Positions 5,288-12,023 of a DNA stretch of 17,660 bases are shown piece after piece (the stretch's first letter is position 1; every line of letters starts with the position of its first letter). Below the pieces are notes generated by a model. The model saw only the letters and a program-made list of their open reading frames with translations. It had not been told where the DNA came from and did no database searches. A program made the translations under genes and the position numbers. The DNA comes from CAYZXT01 sp964482515 (GTDB lineage: Bacteria > Elusimicrobiota > Elusimicrobia > FEN-1173). The stretch spans positions 1-17,660 of the forward strand of contig CAYZXT010000048.1 in assembly GCA_964482515.1 (NCBI GenBank), read 5' to 3'.

Positions 5288-6601
5288 TTGGCTTGGACAC
5301 ACAATAAAGACGGCTCACTGGCCCATTCTGGCGCGTCTGGCGGTGGTCCTGGCGCGTCCTCTGAACCCTCCAAACATATAGGGAATGCCATACAGAACGA
5401 CGCCGGCGCGGAAAAGCCGTTACATGGTACCCCGGCCGTGGCCCCTACTACACTTGATATAGGGTTCGAAGAACCCTATATACAGATAAGTGATCGGAGT
5501 TCGTTTCAGGGGTATCTTAAATATAAGCATCAAACAGCGCAAAAAATAGCGGCAAACCTTCAAAACGCATTAACCGATCAATTCCAGATGGAAACCGCGC
5601 AAAGGGTGGGGGCTTGTGGGTCATTCCTGGGCCTGAAAGCCTACTGCTGCGGGGATCATAAGGCCGTCCGGTTCAAATGCGGGCATAAGCTTTGCCCGAA
5701 GTGCGCCGGGTGGCGGCGCTGGCAGTACGTCCAGAAGTATACCCCCCTGGTCCAGTCCTACAAAAAGCCCCGGTTTCTCACCCTCACATTTATCAACGTC
5801 CCGGAGATCACCCCGGAGTATTTCGCCTGGATGGGGGACTGCTGGAAGCGGTTCCTAAAATCCTGGTACGAACCCCCGAAGAAAGAGGGCCGCCGGAAGG
5901 TCGGGGGCCGGACCTTCGGCCAGATGCTCGGCGGCGGGATCCGCGCCACGGAAATTACCTACAACACCACGTCGAAAACCTGGCACCCTCACTTTCACAT
6001 CATTTTTGACGGGGAATATCTGGACGAAAAAAACAAATCCAAGGTGTCGGACAAATGGCGGGAGATCACCACGCCGGACGAGCCGTACACCTTCCGCATC
6101 GCGGCCGACCATCCCCGGCTGCTGGCGCGGCTGAAAAAGGACGCCGAGGTCTTCGAGACGTGGACGGATGATGAATGGGCTTATGTTCGGATGATAAAAG
6201 GCGCGTCCGTGGTCAAGGTCCAATCGGTGGACGATCACCCTAAATTTAAACACTTACCGCAAGCGCAGCGCCGGGAGCGCGGCCTCCGGGAGCTGATTAA
6301 ATATATCACCAAGGTCTACGATTTTATGGACAGCCCGGAGAAGATCGGGGAATTTCTCGACGCCGCGCACCGTCACCGCCAGATCATCACGTTCGGCACC
6401 TCCTACAATTTCAAGCCTCCGAAAGAAAACCGGGAAAATCCCCGCAACTGGAACGTGGACCCGTTCACGCATCGCGGCATTGAGCAAGTGCCGTGCACAT
6501 GTGGGGACGGCCTATGGACGGTGGTGGGCCTTATGTCGAAATCGGAGGCGGGCGACTTTGTAAAAAATCGGGCGGCGGACCCTGATCCGCCGCCATTCTA
6601 G
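5288..6601 (+). CDS. rep: Rolling-circle replication initiator, HUH endonuclease (Rep_1/pC194 type)
   Basis: 437 aa from a TTG one base after the previous stop; the first ATG (5588) would leave 337 aa. Residues 1-100 are low-complexity. A Cys/His cluster follows (C120, C121, H124, C131, H133, C136, C139), then HUH motif 1 (FLTLTF, 163-168), the family segment GGIRATEITYN (216-226), motif 2 HPHFH (233-237; metal-binding H235/H237) and motif 3 with the single catalytic Tyr, KYITK (Y339, K342). One Tyr fits the pC194/pUB110 class. The enzyme nicks the double-strand origin, stays bound to the 5' end and starts rolling-circle synthesis. A likely origin lies inside this gene at 5451-5481. Other Rep-linked functions (helicase, polymerase) must come from the host. 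Confidence 0.9.
   Translation: MAWTHNKDGSLAHSGASGGGPGASSEPSKHIGNAIQNDAGAEKPLHGTPAVAPTTLDIGFEEPYIQISDRSSFQGYLKYKHQTAQKIAANLQNALTDQFQMETAQRVGACGSFLGLKAYCCGDHKAVRFKCGHKLCPKCAGWRRWQYVQKYTPLVQSYKKPRFLTLTFINVPEITPEYFAWMGDCWKRFLKSWYEPPKKEGRRKVGGRTFGQMLGGGIRATEITYNTTSKTWHPHFHIIFDGEYLDEKNKSKVSDKWREITTPDEPYTFRIAADHPRLLARLKKDAEVFETWTDDEWAYVRMIKGASVVKVQSVDDHPKFKHLPQAQRRERGLRELIKYITKVYDFMDSPEKIGEFLDAAHRHRQIITFGTSYNFKPPKENRENPRNWNVDPFTHRGIEQVPCTCGDGLWTVVGLMSKSEAGDFVKNRAADPDPPPF
5451..5481 (+). other. Probable double-strand origin (nick site plus hairpin) inside rep
   Basis: ACTTGATAT (5452-5460) is the same as the core of the phiX174 gene A nick site (AACTTG/ATATT) and contains the pC194-family CTTG/ATA. 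The predicted cut is between G5456 and A5457. Directly there begins a perfect 11-bp inverted repeat, ATATAGGGTTC (5457-5467), loop GAA, GAACCCTATAT (5471-5481). Origins inside the initiator gene are known for phiX174 and proposed for PM2. The site lies in codons 55-65 of rep. Confidence 0.75.
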
Positions 6602-6610
6602 GAGGAAAAA

Positions 6611-6865
6611 ATGCGGAACTGTGTCAGTAGCTTGGAACTGCCGGATCGGTTGAGCTTCGCGGCGGCGTATGCCGAAGCCTGGGCGATGAATGACCTGATC
6701 GACGAACGGGCGAAAAAAAAGGACCGCGCCAATCGCGTCTGGAAAGTGGTGGACAATTTTGTCCAGGATCTCCGGGTGCACGGTTTCACCATTCCGTTGG
6801 CCGGGGATAAGACGGCGCTTTTCGAGCAAGTCGCATGGACGCATTTTTCGCACCTGATCCCGTGA
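6611..6865 (+). CDS. Hypothetical protein after rep
   Basis: 84 aa with an AGGAGG ribosome site 5 bases before the ATG, the best in the replication operon. The sequence is mostly helical and charged (DLIDERAKKKDRANRVWKVVDNFVQDL), without signal peptide, transmembrane segment or Cys motif. It is not recognised. It follows rep by 9 bases, so it is probably co-expressed with it. Confidence 0.65.
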   Translation: MRNCVSSLELPDRLSFAAAYAEAWAMNDLIDERAKKKDRANRVWKVVDNFVQDLRVHGFTIPLAGDKTALFEQVAWTHFSHLIP

Positions 6866-7044
6866 ACGAGCGGATCCAGCAGGCAAACGGCCTGTTTGAA
6901 CGGCATAGGTCGCGCTGCTTTAAATGCGCGTCCTTGGAAACCCCGGCCCTGGAAACGTCGGCGCTACTGTGCAAGGTGGGCCGGGCGCTTTTTCATCTAT
7001 GGCAGCTCACAAAAAAGAAATGGGAGGAATCAGAACGTGGCTGA
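6835..7044 (+). CDS. Small hypothetical protein
   Basis: 69 aa from ATG 6835, which would overlap the previous gene by 31 bases. An alternative GTG at 6862 overlaps the previous stop as GTGA and gives 60 aa. Neither start has a clear ribosome site. One CFKC pair and a later single Cys could bind metal. The end is basic and amphipathic (ALFHLWQLTKKKWEESERG). Short, not recognised. Confidence 0.5.
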   Translation: MDAFFAPDPVNERIQQANGLFERHRSRCFKCASLETPALETSALLCKVGRALFHLWQLTKKKWEESERG

Positions 7045-7321
7045 AAAAAAACCGAACCAAACAAACGAGGACGATCCGAACGCGGAGATCCGCGCCCGCC
7101 AGGACCAACTGGAGCAGGCGATTTTGAGCCTGCGCGATGATATGGAAAAACTCAAGAGCCCGGCGGCCCGCGAAAAGATGGAAGAACGCATCGCCGTGCT
7201 GGAAAAGGAACTGACCGCGCTACGCTCGAAGCCGGAACCTAAGCCGGACGACAAACAGCCGGAACCAAAAAAGGACGATCCGAAGCCGACACCTAAAAAG
7301 TGTTTCTTCGACGAGGATTAG
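7037..7321 (+). CDS. Coiled-coil protein with Pro/Lys-rich tail and acidic C-terminus
   Basis: 94 aa from GTG 7037, chosen because GGAGG at 7022-7026 lies 10 bases upstream; the frame is open further upstream but without a ribosome site. Residues about 15-62 have heptad repeats (IRARQDQLEQAILSLRDDMEKL; EERIAVLEKELTALRS). They are followed by a KPEPKPDD-type charged, disordered stretch and a conspicuous end, KKCFFDED. A short aromatic/acidic C-terminus after a flexible linker is also the layout of single-strand-binding proteins, but the OB fold is absent. Scaffolding or a protein-docking role is possible. Function unknown. Confidence 0.65.
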   Translation: MAEKKPNQTNEDDPNAEIRARQDQLEQAILSLRDDMEKLKSPAAREKMEERIAVLEKELTALRSKPEPKPDDKQPEPKKDDPKPTPKKCFFDED

Positions 7322-7329
7322 GGGGACCC

Positions 7330-7890
7330 ATGACCAATGAACAACCAAAGAATACAGGCGCTGATCCTCGGCGGGACGCAGCTGTGGCGCTCTCTGGACG
7401 TATTAAAAGGGCAAAGCGTCCCGGACGGCCTGGAAAACCGTCTGGCGTACAACCGACGGAAATTATTCCTCCTGAAAACAACGCGGGACGCGCTGCGGGG
7501 GACGCTCCGCCAGCTGGCGGCGGCGCGGGCGGTCCCGGTGTGGACCTGGCTGGCATTCTTAACCTTCGTTGCATGGACGCAATTAACGGCTATCGAAACG
7601 TGGGTTATTTCCTCACGGGTCACGCTCACTGGAAAGCTATCAGCGCTGAACGCGTGGAAGCGGGCGCTCGGACGATGGTGGACCTTATTGCGCGAATGCC
7701 GGAAGCGGCCCAGATCGCGCTGGTCAATTCGCTCTGCTACACGGCCATCATCGCGGTGGCGGGGGAAATCTTCGTTGCCCCGGCGGTGGTATCTCTCCAA
7801 ATCAACCGCGCGGCGAAAGCGAAGGCAAAAGCCGACGCCGAGAAAAAGGAAAAGGAAGGGGACGCGCAGGCCGATGAGCCAAAAAAATGA
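7330..7890 (+). CDS. Single-span membrane protein next to the packaging ATPase
   Basis: 186 aa from ATG 7330, with GGGGGA 4 bases upstream. Residues 1-70 are Pro/Gly/Lys/Arg-rich and probably disordered. A hydrophobic segment at about 127-157 (AAQIALVNSLCYTAIIAVAGEIFVAPAVVSL) is long enough to span the membrane, and residues 160-186 are a Lys/Ala/Glu helix. The stop overlaps the start of the ATPase gene by 17 bases, so the products may work together, for example as a membrane-bound packaging vertex. In PM2- and PRD1-like phages the packaging ATPase is helped by small membrane proteins; the link here is positional only. Confidence 0.65.
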   Translation: MTNEQPKNTGADPRRDAAVALSGRIKRAKRPGRPGKPSGVQPTEIIPPENNAGRAAGDAPPAGGGAGGPGVDLAGILNLRCMDAINGYRNVGYFLTGHAHWKAISAERVEAGARTMVDLIARMPEAAQIALVNSLCYTAIIAVAGEIFVAPAVVSLQINRAAKAKAKADAEKKEKEGDAQADEPKK

Positions 7891-8497
7891 GCGTTACCTG
7901 CATTGTATTTTCGGGCCTGTCGGCTACGGAAAAACGCGGTACAACCGTCGATATCTGGCGAAGTTTTCCCGCGCCATCATCGTGGAGGGGGATTTCCCGG
8001 ACGAGCCGGACCAATATCCGGGGATCCTTCTTCCCGATCTCTCCACCTTCGATGATTACATGATGAAAAACATGAACGGGCTTTTCCGGGCGCGGATCGC
8101 CGCCCGCCCGGAAGATTTCCCGTTTATCTGTGAATGGGCGAAGGTGGCCGGGGATTGCGCTTTGTTTGTCGATGAGGCGGACCGTTATTTGATTCCGGGC
8201 CGCGTGGATCCGGCATTCATGGATCTGGTGGCGCGGGGCCGTCACTATGGCCGCTGGCAGGGGGTTTCCCTCTCGGTGGTGACACAAAATCCGATGCAGA
8301 TCCCCATTGATGTACGTCGGCAGGCCACGCACATGATTATTTTCAACCAAGCGGAACCGGCGGACAAGGAATGGTTGGGAAAATTGATCGGAAAGGAGTG
8401 GGAAGAAAAATGCCCTCTGTTGCAGAAGTTTGAGTTTATCGAGTGGGAGAAGGGGAAAGGCGCTGTGATCAAAAATCTGTCGGAGGTGGGGGCATGA
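7874..8497 (+). CDS. A32/FtsK-HerA-type packaging ATPase
   Basis: 207 aa. The Walker A loop GPVGYGKT is at residues 14-21, Walker B CALFVDEAD at 95-103, and VVTQNP (135-140), preceded by GRHYGRWQG, is the sensor region. This order and length match the compact genome-packaging ATPases of double-jelly-roll viruses (PM2 P9, PRD1 P9; vaccinia A32 family). The related Zot/pI assembly ATPases of filamentous phages also share the core, but they normally carry a transmembrane segment, which is absent here. It would power DNA entry into a preformed capsid. The start overlaps the upstream membrane-protein gene. Confidence 0.85.
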   Translation: MSQKNERYLHCIFGPVGYGKTRYNRRYLAKFSRAIIVEGDFPDEPDQYPGILLPDLSTFDDYMMKNMNGLFRARIAARPEDFPFICEWAKVAGDCALFVDEADRYLIPGRVDPAFMDLVARGRHYGRWQGVSLSVVTQNPMQIPIDVRRQATHMIIFNQAEPADKEWLGKLIGKEWEEKCPLLQKFEFIEWEKGKGAVIKNLSEVGA

Positions 8498-8691
8498 GCG
8501 CAGGGATCCCGCAATTATGGGTTATCGAGGAAACACGCCGGGGGAAAGATTTCCTCTGTGCGCGGATTCATCATAAGCGTGGCGGCAACGGGAAATTCTA
8601 CACGGTTTTATCGTGGGGGAGGAGGGATGTTGTTGTAGGTGTTCCGACAAATGCGGAACTAAAAAAGCTTTTCAAAAAAAAATCAACGTGA
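8494..8691 (+). CDS. Small hypothetical protein
   Basis: 65 aa, ATG overlapping the ATPase stop (ATGA), with GGAGGTGGGGG directly upstream. The sequence is basic with a predicted beta pattern (LWVIEETRRGKDFLCARIHH; KFYTVLSWGRRDVVVGV) and a lysine-rich end (KKLFKKKST), compatible with nucleic-acid contact. No family is recognised. Tight coupling to the ATPase hints at a packaging or assembly helper. Confidence 0.6.
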   Translation: MSAGIPQLWVIEETRRGKDFLCARIHHKRGGNGKFYTVLSWGRRDVVVGVPTNAELKKLFKKKST

Positions 8692-8737
8692 TAATTTTCC
8701 GGGTGTTGGCTGTAATTTAACCCCGGAGGATTCGAAC

Positions 8738-8854
8738 ATGGAGATCAAAAGCTTTTTGCGGTTCGCGGTCAAGGTCATCGCGGTGGTGGCGGCGGTCCGC
8801 CTGGTCATGGGATTCCTTCCCATCCCCGATAACGTTCGCAAATTCCTGCCCTAA
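8738..8854 (+). CDS. 38-aa single-span membrane peptide upstream of the capsid gene
   Basis: 38 aa, with GGAGGA 7 bases before the ATG. Residues 7-27 (LRFAVKVIAVVAAVRLVMGFL) form one helix with two internal basic residues, followed by PIPDNVRKFLP. It fits the very small virion membrane proteins that membrane-containing phages encode in numbers. The stop codon lies inside the loop of the following terminator. Too short to assign, but the ribosome site and position make it credible. Confidence 0.6.
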   Translation: MEIKSFLRFAVKVIAVVAAVRLVMGFLPIPDNVRKFLP

Positions 8855-8878
8855 GCTACACGGGGCAGGATTTTTTTT
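8844..8878 (+). terminator. Intrinsic terminator between the replication/packaging operon and the capsid gene
   Basis: Stem TCCTGCCC (8844-8851) with GGGCAGGA (8863-8870), an 11-base loop, then eight T (8871-8878). The last codons of the 38-aa gene form the left arm, so its translation could affect termination. Only 42 bases remain before the capsid start, with at best a weak TTGATT-N15-TAAAAT promoter (8877-8903). Confidence 0.85.
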
Positions 8879-8920
8879 GATTTTTTGTAGGGCCACTTAA
8901 AATTTTCGGAGGAAACACAG

Positions 8921-9973
8921 ATGAGACTTTTACCACCGCGTAGGATTTTTGATGGGATCGTGTCCGGCACCAGCGCCGGAACGGGTATCGGCGCAGCGCA
9001 ACAGCCGCCGACGGTGATCAACATCCCCGGCGGCAACGAACTGCTCTACGAGCTTCGCGTTTTCATTTCGGGCGAATTCAACGCCTCGGCCAACGGGTCC
9101 GCCGTGATCACGGACGGCATCCAGAAATTCGTCCGATCCCTCCGCGTCTTCTCCCTGAAGCATAAACTGCTGTGGGATTCCATCCCCGGTATCGTGGCGC
9201 ACCGCGTCGAAAGTTTCGAACGCGGCACCAGGCCGGACTACACGGCCCCGGCCAACGCGAACGACGGCGCGACGTTCGATATGACGTACCGAATCCCGTT
9301 CGCCCGCGATCATTCGAAGTACCGGGAAAACGACACGATCCTGGACATGCTCAACACGAACCTGGAATTGCAGATCCAGTTCGGCATCGTCACGGACATT
9401 TTCACCGGCGGCACCGCGCCGGAAATCATCAATCTTCGGGTGCGCGTCGAAGGCATCTACGGCATGAACCCGGCGGGCGATTCCCGCGCCATCGGTGCGG
9501 CCTACGATCTCGCCAAGCTCGGCGATTTCCCGATCCGGCAGCCCTGGTTCGGGAAAACGGTGATCCCGATCACCGCCACGGAAACCCGGCAGATCGAAAT
9601 CCCTTCCGGGGACCGGGCCTATACGCAGATCTTCCTCATGCAGCAGGCTTCCGACACGCTGCTGGAGGTCACGGACATCCTCGACACGAAAGGGGAAATC
9701 ACGCTCCGCAACGACGCTCAACACGTCGTGGACCGGGCGCGGATCGATCTCCTTATGTCGGATTGGAAGGGGCACAAGAGCCTGGAAGCCAAACCCACGG
9801 CCTGGGTGCCCATCGACTTCGACAAGCTCGGCCTTATGTCCCATTGGCTCGACGCCTTCGGCACTCCGCAGGGGAAATGCGTCCTGGAAGTGCCCGTGAC
9901 CTATGTGGCGAACCGCCAGCTGGTCGTGGTCTACAAGGGCGTCCAGGCCATCCCCGAAGGCGCACTCCGCTAG
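8921..9973 (+). CDS. Probable double-jelly-roll major capsid protein
   Basis: 350 aa, with GGAGG 8 bases before the ATG. It is the largest structural candidate, with no export signal and no membrane segment. Two similar-sized beta-rich halves are visible: residues about 30-180 (NELLYELRVFISGEFNASANGSAVITDG...; LELQIQFGIVTDIF; INLRVRVEGIYG) and about 200-345 (TVIPITATETRQIEIPSG; YTQIFLMQQ; GEITLRNDAQ; KCVLEVPVTYVANRQLVVVYKG). Strand-loop spacing, the two-domain build and position just after the A32-like ATPase are those of double-jelly-roll capsid proteins (PM2 P2, FLiP MCP). This is pattern-level evidence; no diagnostic short motif exists for the fold, so a structure prediction is the decisive check. 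Confidence 0.7.
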   Translation: MRLLPPRRIFDGIVSGTSAGTGIGAAQQPPTVINIPGGNELLYELRVFISGEFNASANGSAVITDGIQKFVRSLRVFSLKHKLLWDSIPGIVAHRVESFERGTRPDYTAPANANDGATFDMTYRIPFARDHSKYRENDTILDMLNTNLELQIQFGIVTDIFTGGTAPEIINLRVRVEGIYGMNPAGDSRAIGAAYDLAKLGDFPIRQPWFGKTVIPITATETRQIEIPSGDRAYTQIFLMQQASDTLLEVTDILDTKGEITLRNDAQHVVDRARIDLLMSDWKGHKSLEAKPTAWVPIDFDKLGLMSHWLDAFGTPQGKCVLEVPVTYVANRQLVVVYKGVQAIPEGALR

Positions 9974-9979
9974 AATCCC

Positions 9980-10294
9980 ATGAGCGTTTTCTCGTGGGCA
10001 CGGCGGGCAATAGAGAGCGGGGCGTCGGTTGTCAAATCAGCGGCAGCCGACGCCATCAACACGCCGTTTAGCCTCGCAAACATCATCGTACCCGGCGGTG
10101 CCCCTGTCGTGTCAGCCGCCAAAAAGGTGGCGGCCAACACGTCGGAGGGCGTGAAGTCTGCCGGGGAGAGCGTGGCGAACGCGGCCACGTCCGCCGGGGC
10201 CGGAATCAAGTCCGGCTTTTCTATGGGAGTTTTCGTCATCGTTCTTCTCGCTGGATTGTACCTCTGGGCGATGTTCCGCCCTCCTCGGGGGTAA
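9980..10294 (+). CDS. Small virion-type membrane protein
   Basis: 104 aa, ATG 7 bases after the capsid stop; no clear Shine-Dalgarno, so coupling to the capsid gene is likely. Residues 1-70 are Ala/Ser-rich and amphipathic (SVFSWARRAIESGASVVKSAAADAI; AAKKVAANTSEGVKSAGESVANAA), and residues about 80-99 (GVFVIVLLAGLYLWAMFRPP) form a C-terminal transmembrane helix. The same design appears in the 220-aa protein at 2585. I infer a protein of the internal virion membrane lying under the capsid. Confidence 0.65.
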   Translation: MSVFSWARRAIESGASVVKSAAADAINTPFSLANIIVPGGAPVVSAAKKVAANTSEGVKSAGESVANAATSAGAGIKSGFSMGVFVIVLLAGLYLWAMFRPPRG

Positions 10295-10297
10295 AAA

Positions 10298-10717
10298 ATG
10301 TCTGATTCGGTCCGCATAGACAGCGGGCGTGTTGTTGATTTCGAAAAAACAACCGTCACAAAACTAATCCCACAAAATGGAAAAGTAACGCTTCTTTCGA
10401 AGCGGCTAAATATCCGAACCCGTCCGGCCATCGTCGCGCTTGGCAACGGTGTTTCCGCTGGTGCGGAAAGCTGGATCCGCTTCACTATCCTGGTGGACCG
10501 TACTCCGATCAAAAGTTATTTTAAGACGGTGGACCAATGGGGGCCGCCGGAAAACCCTTACCGCCTGCCGGTGCCCATCGAAATTCAGCAGGGTTCTTTG
10601 CTTGAAATCATCGCGGAACGCGATGTAACCGAAGACCTCGCGGGGAACCCCGTTTCTGATCCCGCCGATGATTTTTACGCCACGGTCACAACGGAGATCC
10701 ACTTCTATGACTTTTAA
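10298..10717 (+). CDS. Probable minor capsid/vertex protein
   Basis: 139 aa, with GGGGG 6 bases before the ATG and only 3 bases after the previous stop. No signal peptide or membrane segment. The sequence alternates short hydrophobic strands and polar loops (VTKLIPQNGKVTLLSKRLNIRTRPAIVALG; SWIRFTILVDRTPIKSYF; GSLLEIIAERDV; DFYATVTTEIHFYDF), as expected for a small single beta-barrel. Its place between the capsid/membrane proteins and the exported fibre genes fits a penton or vertex protein that anchors the spike. Assignment rests on context and strand pattern only. Confidence 0.55.
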   Translation: MSDSVRIDSGRVVDFEKTTVTKLIPQNGKVTLLSKRLNIRTRPAIVALGNGVSAGAESWIRFTILVDRTPIKSYFKTVDQWGPPENPYRLPVPIEIQQGSLLEIIAERDVTEDLAGNPVSDPADDFYATVTTEIHFYDF

Positions 10718-11306
10718 ACGCTGGTTGGTCCTGGCCGGTCTTCTCGCCTGCGCGTCCTGTTCATACGCGGGTTTTTACGGCGGGAAAACAACGCCGCACG
10801 GCCACACCTCGGCGGCGGGCGACGGCGGGGCGCTGGTGAACCCGGCGATCACAGGAACAATTTCACCGCAAACCGTGGCCGTATCTTCTTTGAACGTGAA
10901 CGGCGTTTATAATATTACTCACTCAACCACCGTCGGGCAGGATTTTTCGGCCGCGTGTCCTGGTGAACTTGTACGGACCTTGAATATCACCACCACCGGC
11001 GGGCCTGTGATGGTCCTGACGACATTGGTTCAGACGTACAGAACAACGTCGGGCGGTGTTGCCAGTGGCTCTATGTACGTTTGCCGGGATGGGTTCGGCA
11101 TCGATGGGGGAAATACGGAATTTTTGCTGAACAACGGCGGGAACCAACAGGATCACAATATTAACATGCAGATTATGACCGTCGATTATGATGCAGCTCC
11201 CGGGGTCCATACTTATACGTTGAATAAACTTGTTTCTTCGAGCGCATTTGGTTCTTCTAGCAATTTAGCGTCGTCTCTAATTTTGATTGAGCTGGCTAAA
11301 CCATGA
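10707..11306 (+). CDS. Exported surface protein (signal peptide, possible lipoprotein)
   Basis: 199 aa from ATG 10707; the frame is open further upstream but this start gives a proper export signal, MTFKRWLVLAGLLACASCSYA. Cleavage after SYA gives a soluble protein; alternatively LLAC (12-15) is a lipobox. The mature part starts Gly/His-rich and continues with beta-type sequence (ISPQTVAVSSLNVNGVYN; GELVRTLNITTTGGPVMVLTTLVQTYR; SMYVCRDGFGI; HTYTLNKLVSSSAFG). It is the first of three consecutive genes whose products begin with Sec signals, followed by the fibre gene with an ATGA overlap. I infer a spike or fibre partner. It overlaps the previous gene by 11 bases. Confidence 0.7.
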   Translation: MTFKRWLVLAGLLACASCSYAGFYGGKTTPHGHTSAAGDGGALVNPAITGTISPQTVAVSSLNVNGVYNITHSTTVGQDFSAACPGELVRTLNITTTGGPVMVLTTLVQTYRTTSGGVASGSMYVCRDGFGIDGGNTEFLLNNGGNQQDHNINMQIMTVDYDAAPGVHTYTLNKLVSSSAFGSSSNLASSLILIELAKP

Positions 11307-11692
11307 TCCGCCGCGCCTTTTTTTTTTATCCTTCCTTTTCCCTCTAACCCTTAACGCCGGTTGGTACGCGCCGAAGGGCGGCACCAACGATCCCACCAAA
11401 GTCCTAAAAACGGGCGACACCATGACCGGGCCGCTTTCTGTTTCGCGGTCGGCGGGCGCGTCGGGGACTTCTTTTAATGTGTCCACCGGGACCACGGATA
11501 TTTTTAAGGTCAACGGCACTTCCGTCGCTCTCGGCGTCCCGCTTTATTTCCCGGATGGAACCTCGCAAGCAACGGCGGCGGCAGGATCCGGGACGGTCCC
11601 GGCGGCCAACATCACGGGGGGGACGCTCGCCGGGGATGTGATCGCCTCGAGCGTGGCGGCCAACGCCGTGGGATCCGCGCAGATCGCGGCGG
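11287..11692 (+). CDS. Repeat-containing fibre protein, 5' part up to the assembly gap
   Basis: The frame is open from TTG 11287, but this start lies inside the previous gene without a ribosome site. A better start is ATG 11303, which overlaps the previous stop as ATGA. From there the frame hits a stop unless one T is added to the run of ten T at 11318-11327; with 11 T it reads MIRRAFFFLSFLFPLTLNAG, a textbook Sec signal, then continues in the open frame. After this comes GDTMTGPLSVS and YFPDGTSQATAA, segments very common at the start of phage fibre proteins, and the first partial repeat unit (VIASSVAANAVGSAQIAA). The gene continues at 11793 beyond the N run. Confidence 0.7.
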
Positions 11693-11792
11693 NNNNNNNN
11701 NNNNNNNNNNNNNNNNNNNNNNNNNNNNNNNNNNNNNNNNNNNNNNNNNNNNNNNNNNNNNNNNNNNNNNNNNNNNNNNNNNNNNNNNNNNN
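11693..11792. other. Assembly gap (100 N) inside the fibre repeats
   Basis: Exactly 100 N, a usual placeholder. It falls in the 177-bp repeat array. Comparing the flanks with the intact unit at 11824-11980, the missing piece should be 92 bp plus a multiple of 177 bp; 92 also restores the reading frame across the gap, while 100 does not. Confidence 0.9.
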
Positions 11793-12023
11793 AACGTCGC
11801 GCCGGGATCCCTGCCGACGAACGTGATCGCCTCGAGCGTGGCGGCCAACGCCGTGGGATCCGCGCAGATCGCGGCGGGCGCGGTGGGGACCACGGACCTG
11901 GCGAACCTGGCCGTAACCTCCGACAAAACCGCGCCGGGATCCTTCCCCGGCATCGTGATCCAGTCTTCCAACGTCGCGCCGGGATCCCTGCCGACGAACG
12001 TGATCGCCTCGAGCGTGGCGGCC
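11793..12023 (+). repeat. 177-bp in-frame tandem repeat of the fibre gene (copy 2)
   Basis: Units start at 11793 and 11970 (period 177 bp); the second diverges after about 54 bp. A further partial unit lies before the gap at 11639-11692. The repetition is the likely cause of the assembly break. Confidence 0.9.

Noticed and set aside
4727..8854. Tectivirus (PRD1/Bam35) identity
   Set aside because: No protein-primed DNA polymerase or inverted terminal repeats; the genome is circular with a rolling-circle Rep.
8930..9844. 304-aa - strand frame and the 299-aa + frame (9172-10071) across the capsid gene
   Set aside because: Both shadow the 350-aa capsid frame, with Arg/His/Pro-rich composition typical of out-of-frame GC-rich DNA.
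8921..9973. Filamentous (inovirus) identity of the phage
   Set aside because: Xer integration, HUH Rep and a Zot-like Walker ATPase fit inoviruses, but there is no small signal-peptide coat protein array, the ATPase has no membrane segment, and a 350-aa two-domain beta protein plus an M23 lysis enzyme fit an icosahedral lytic phage better.
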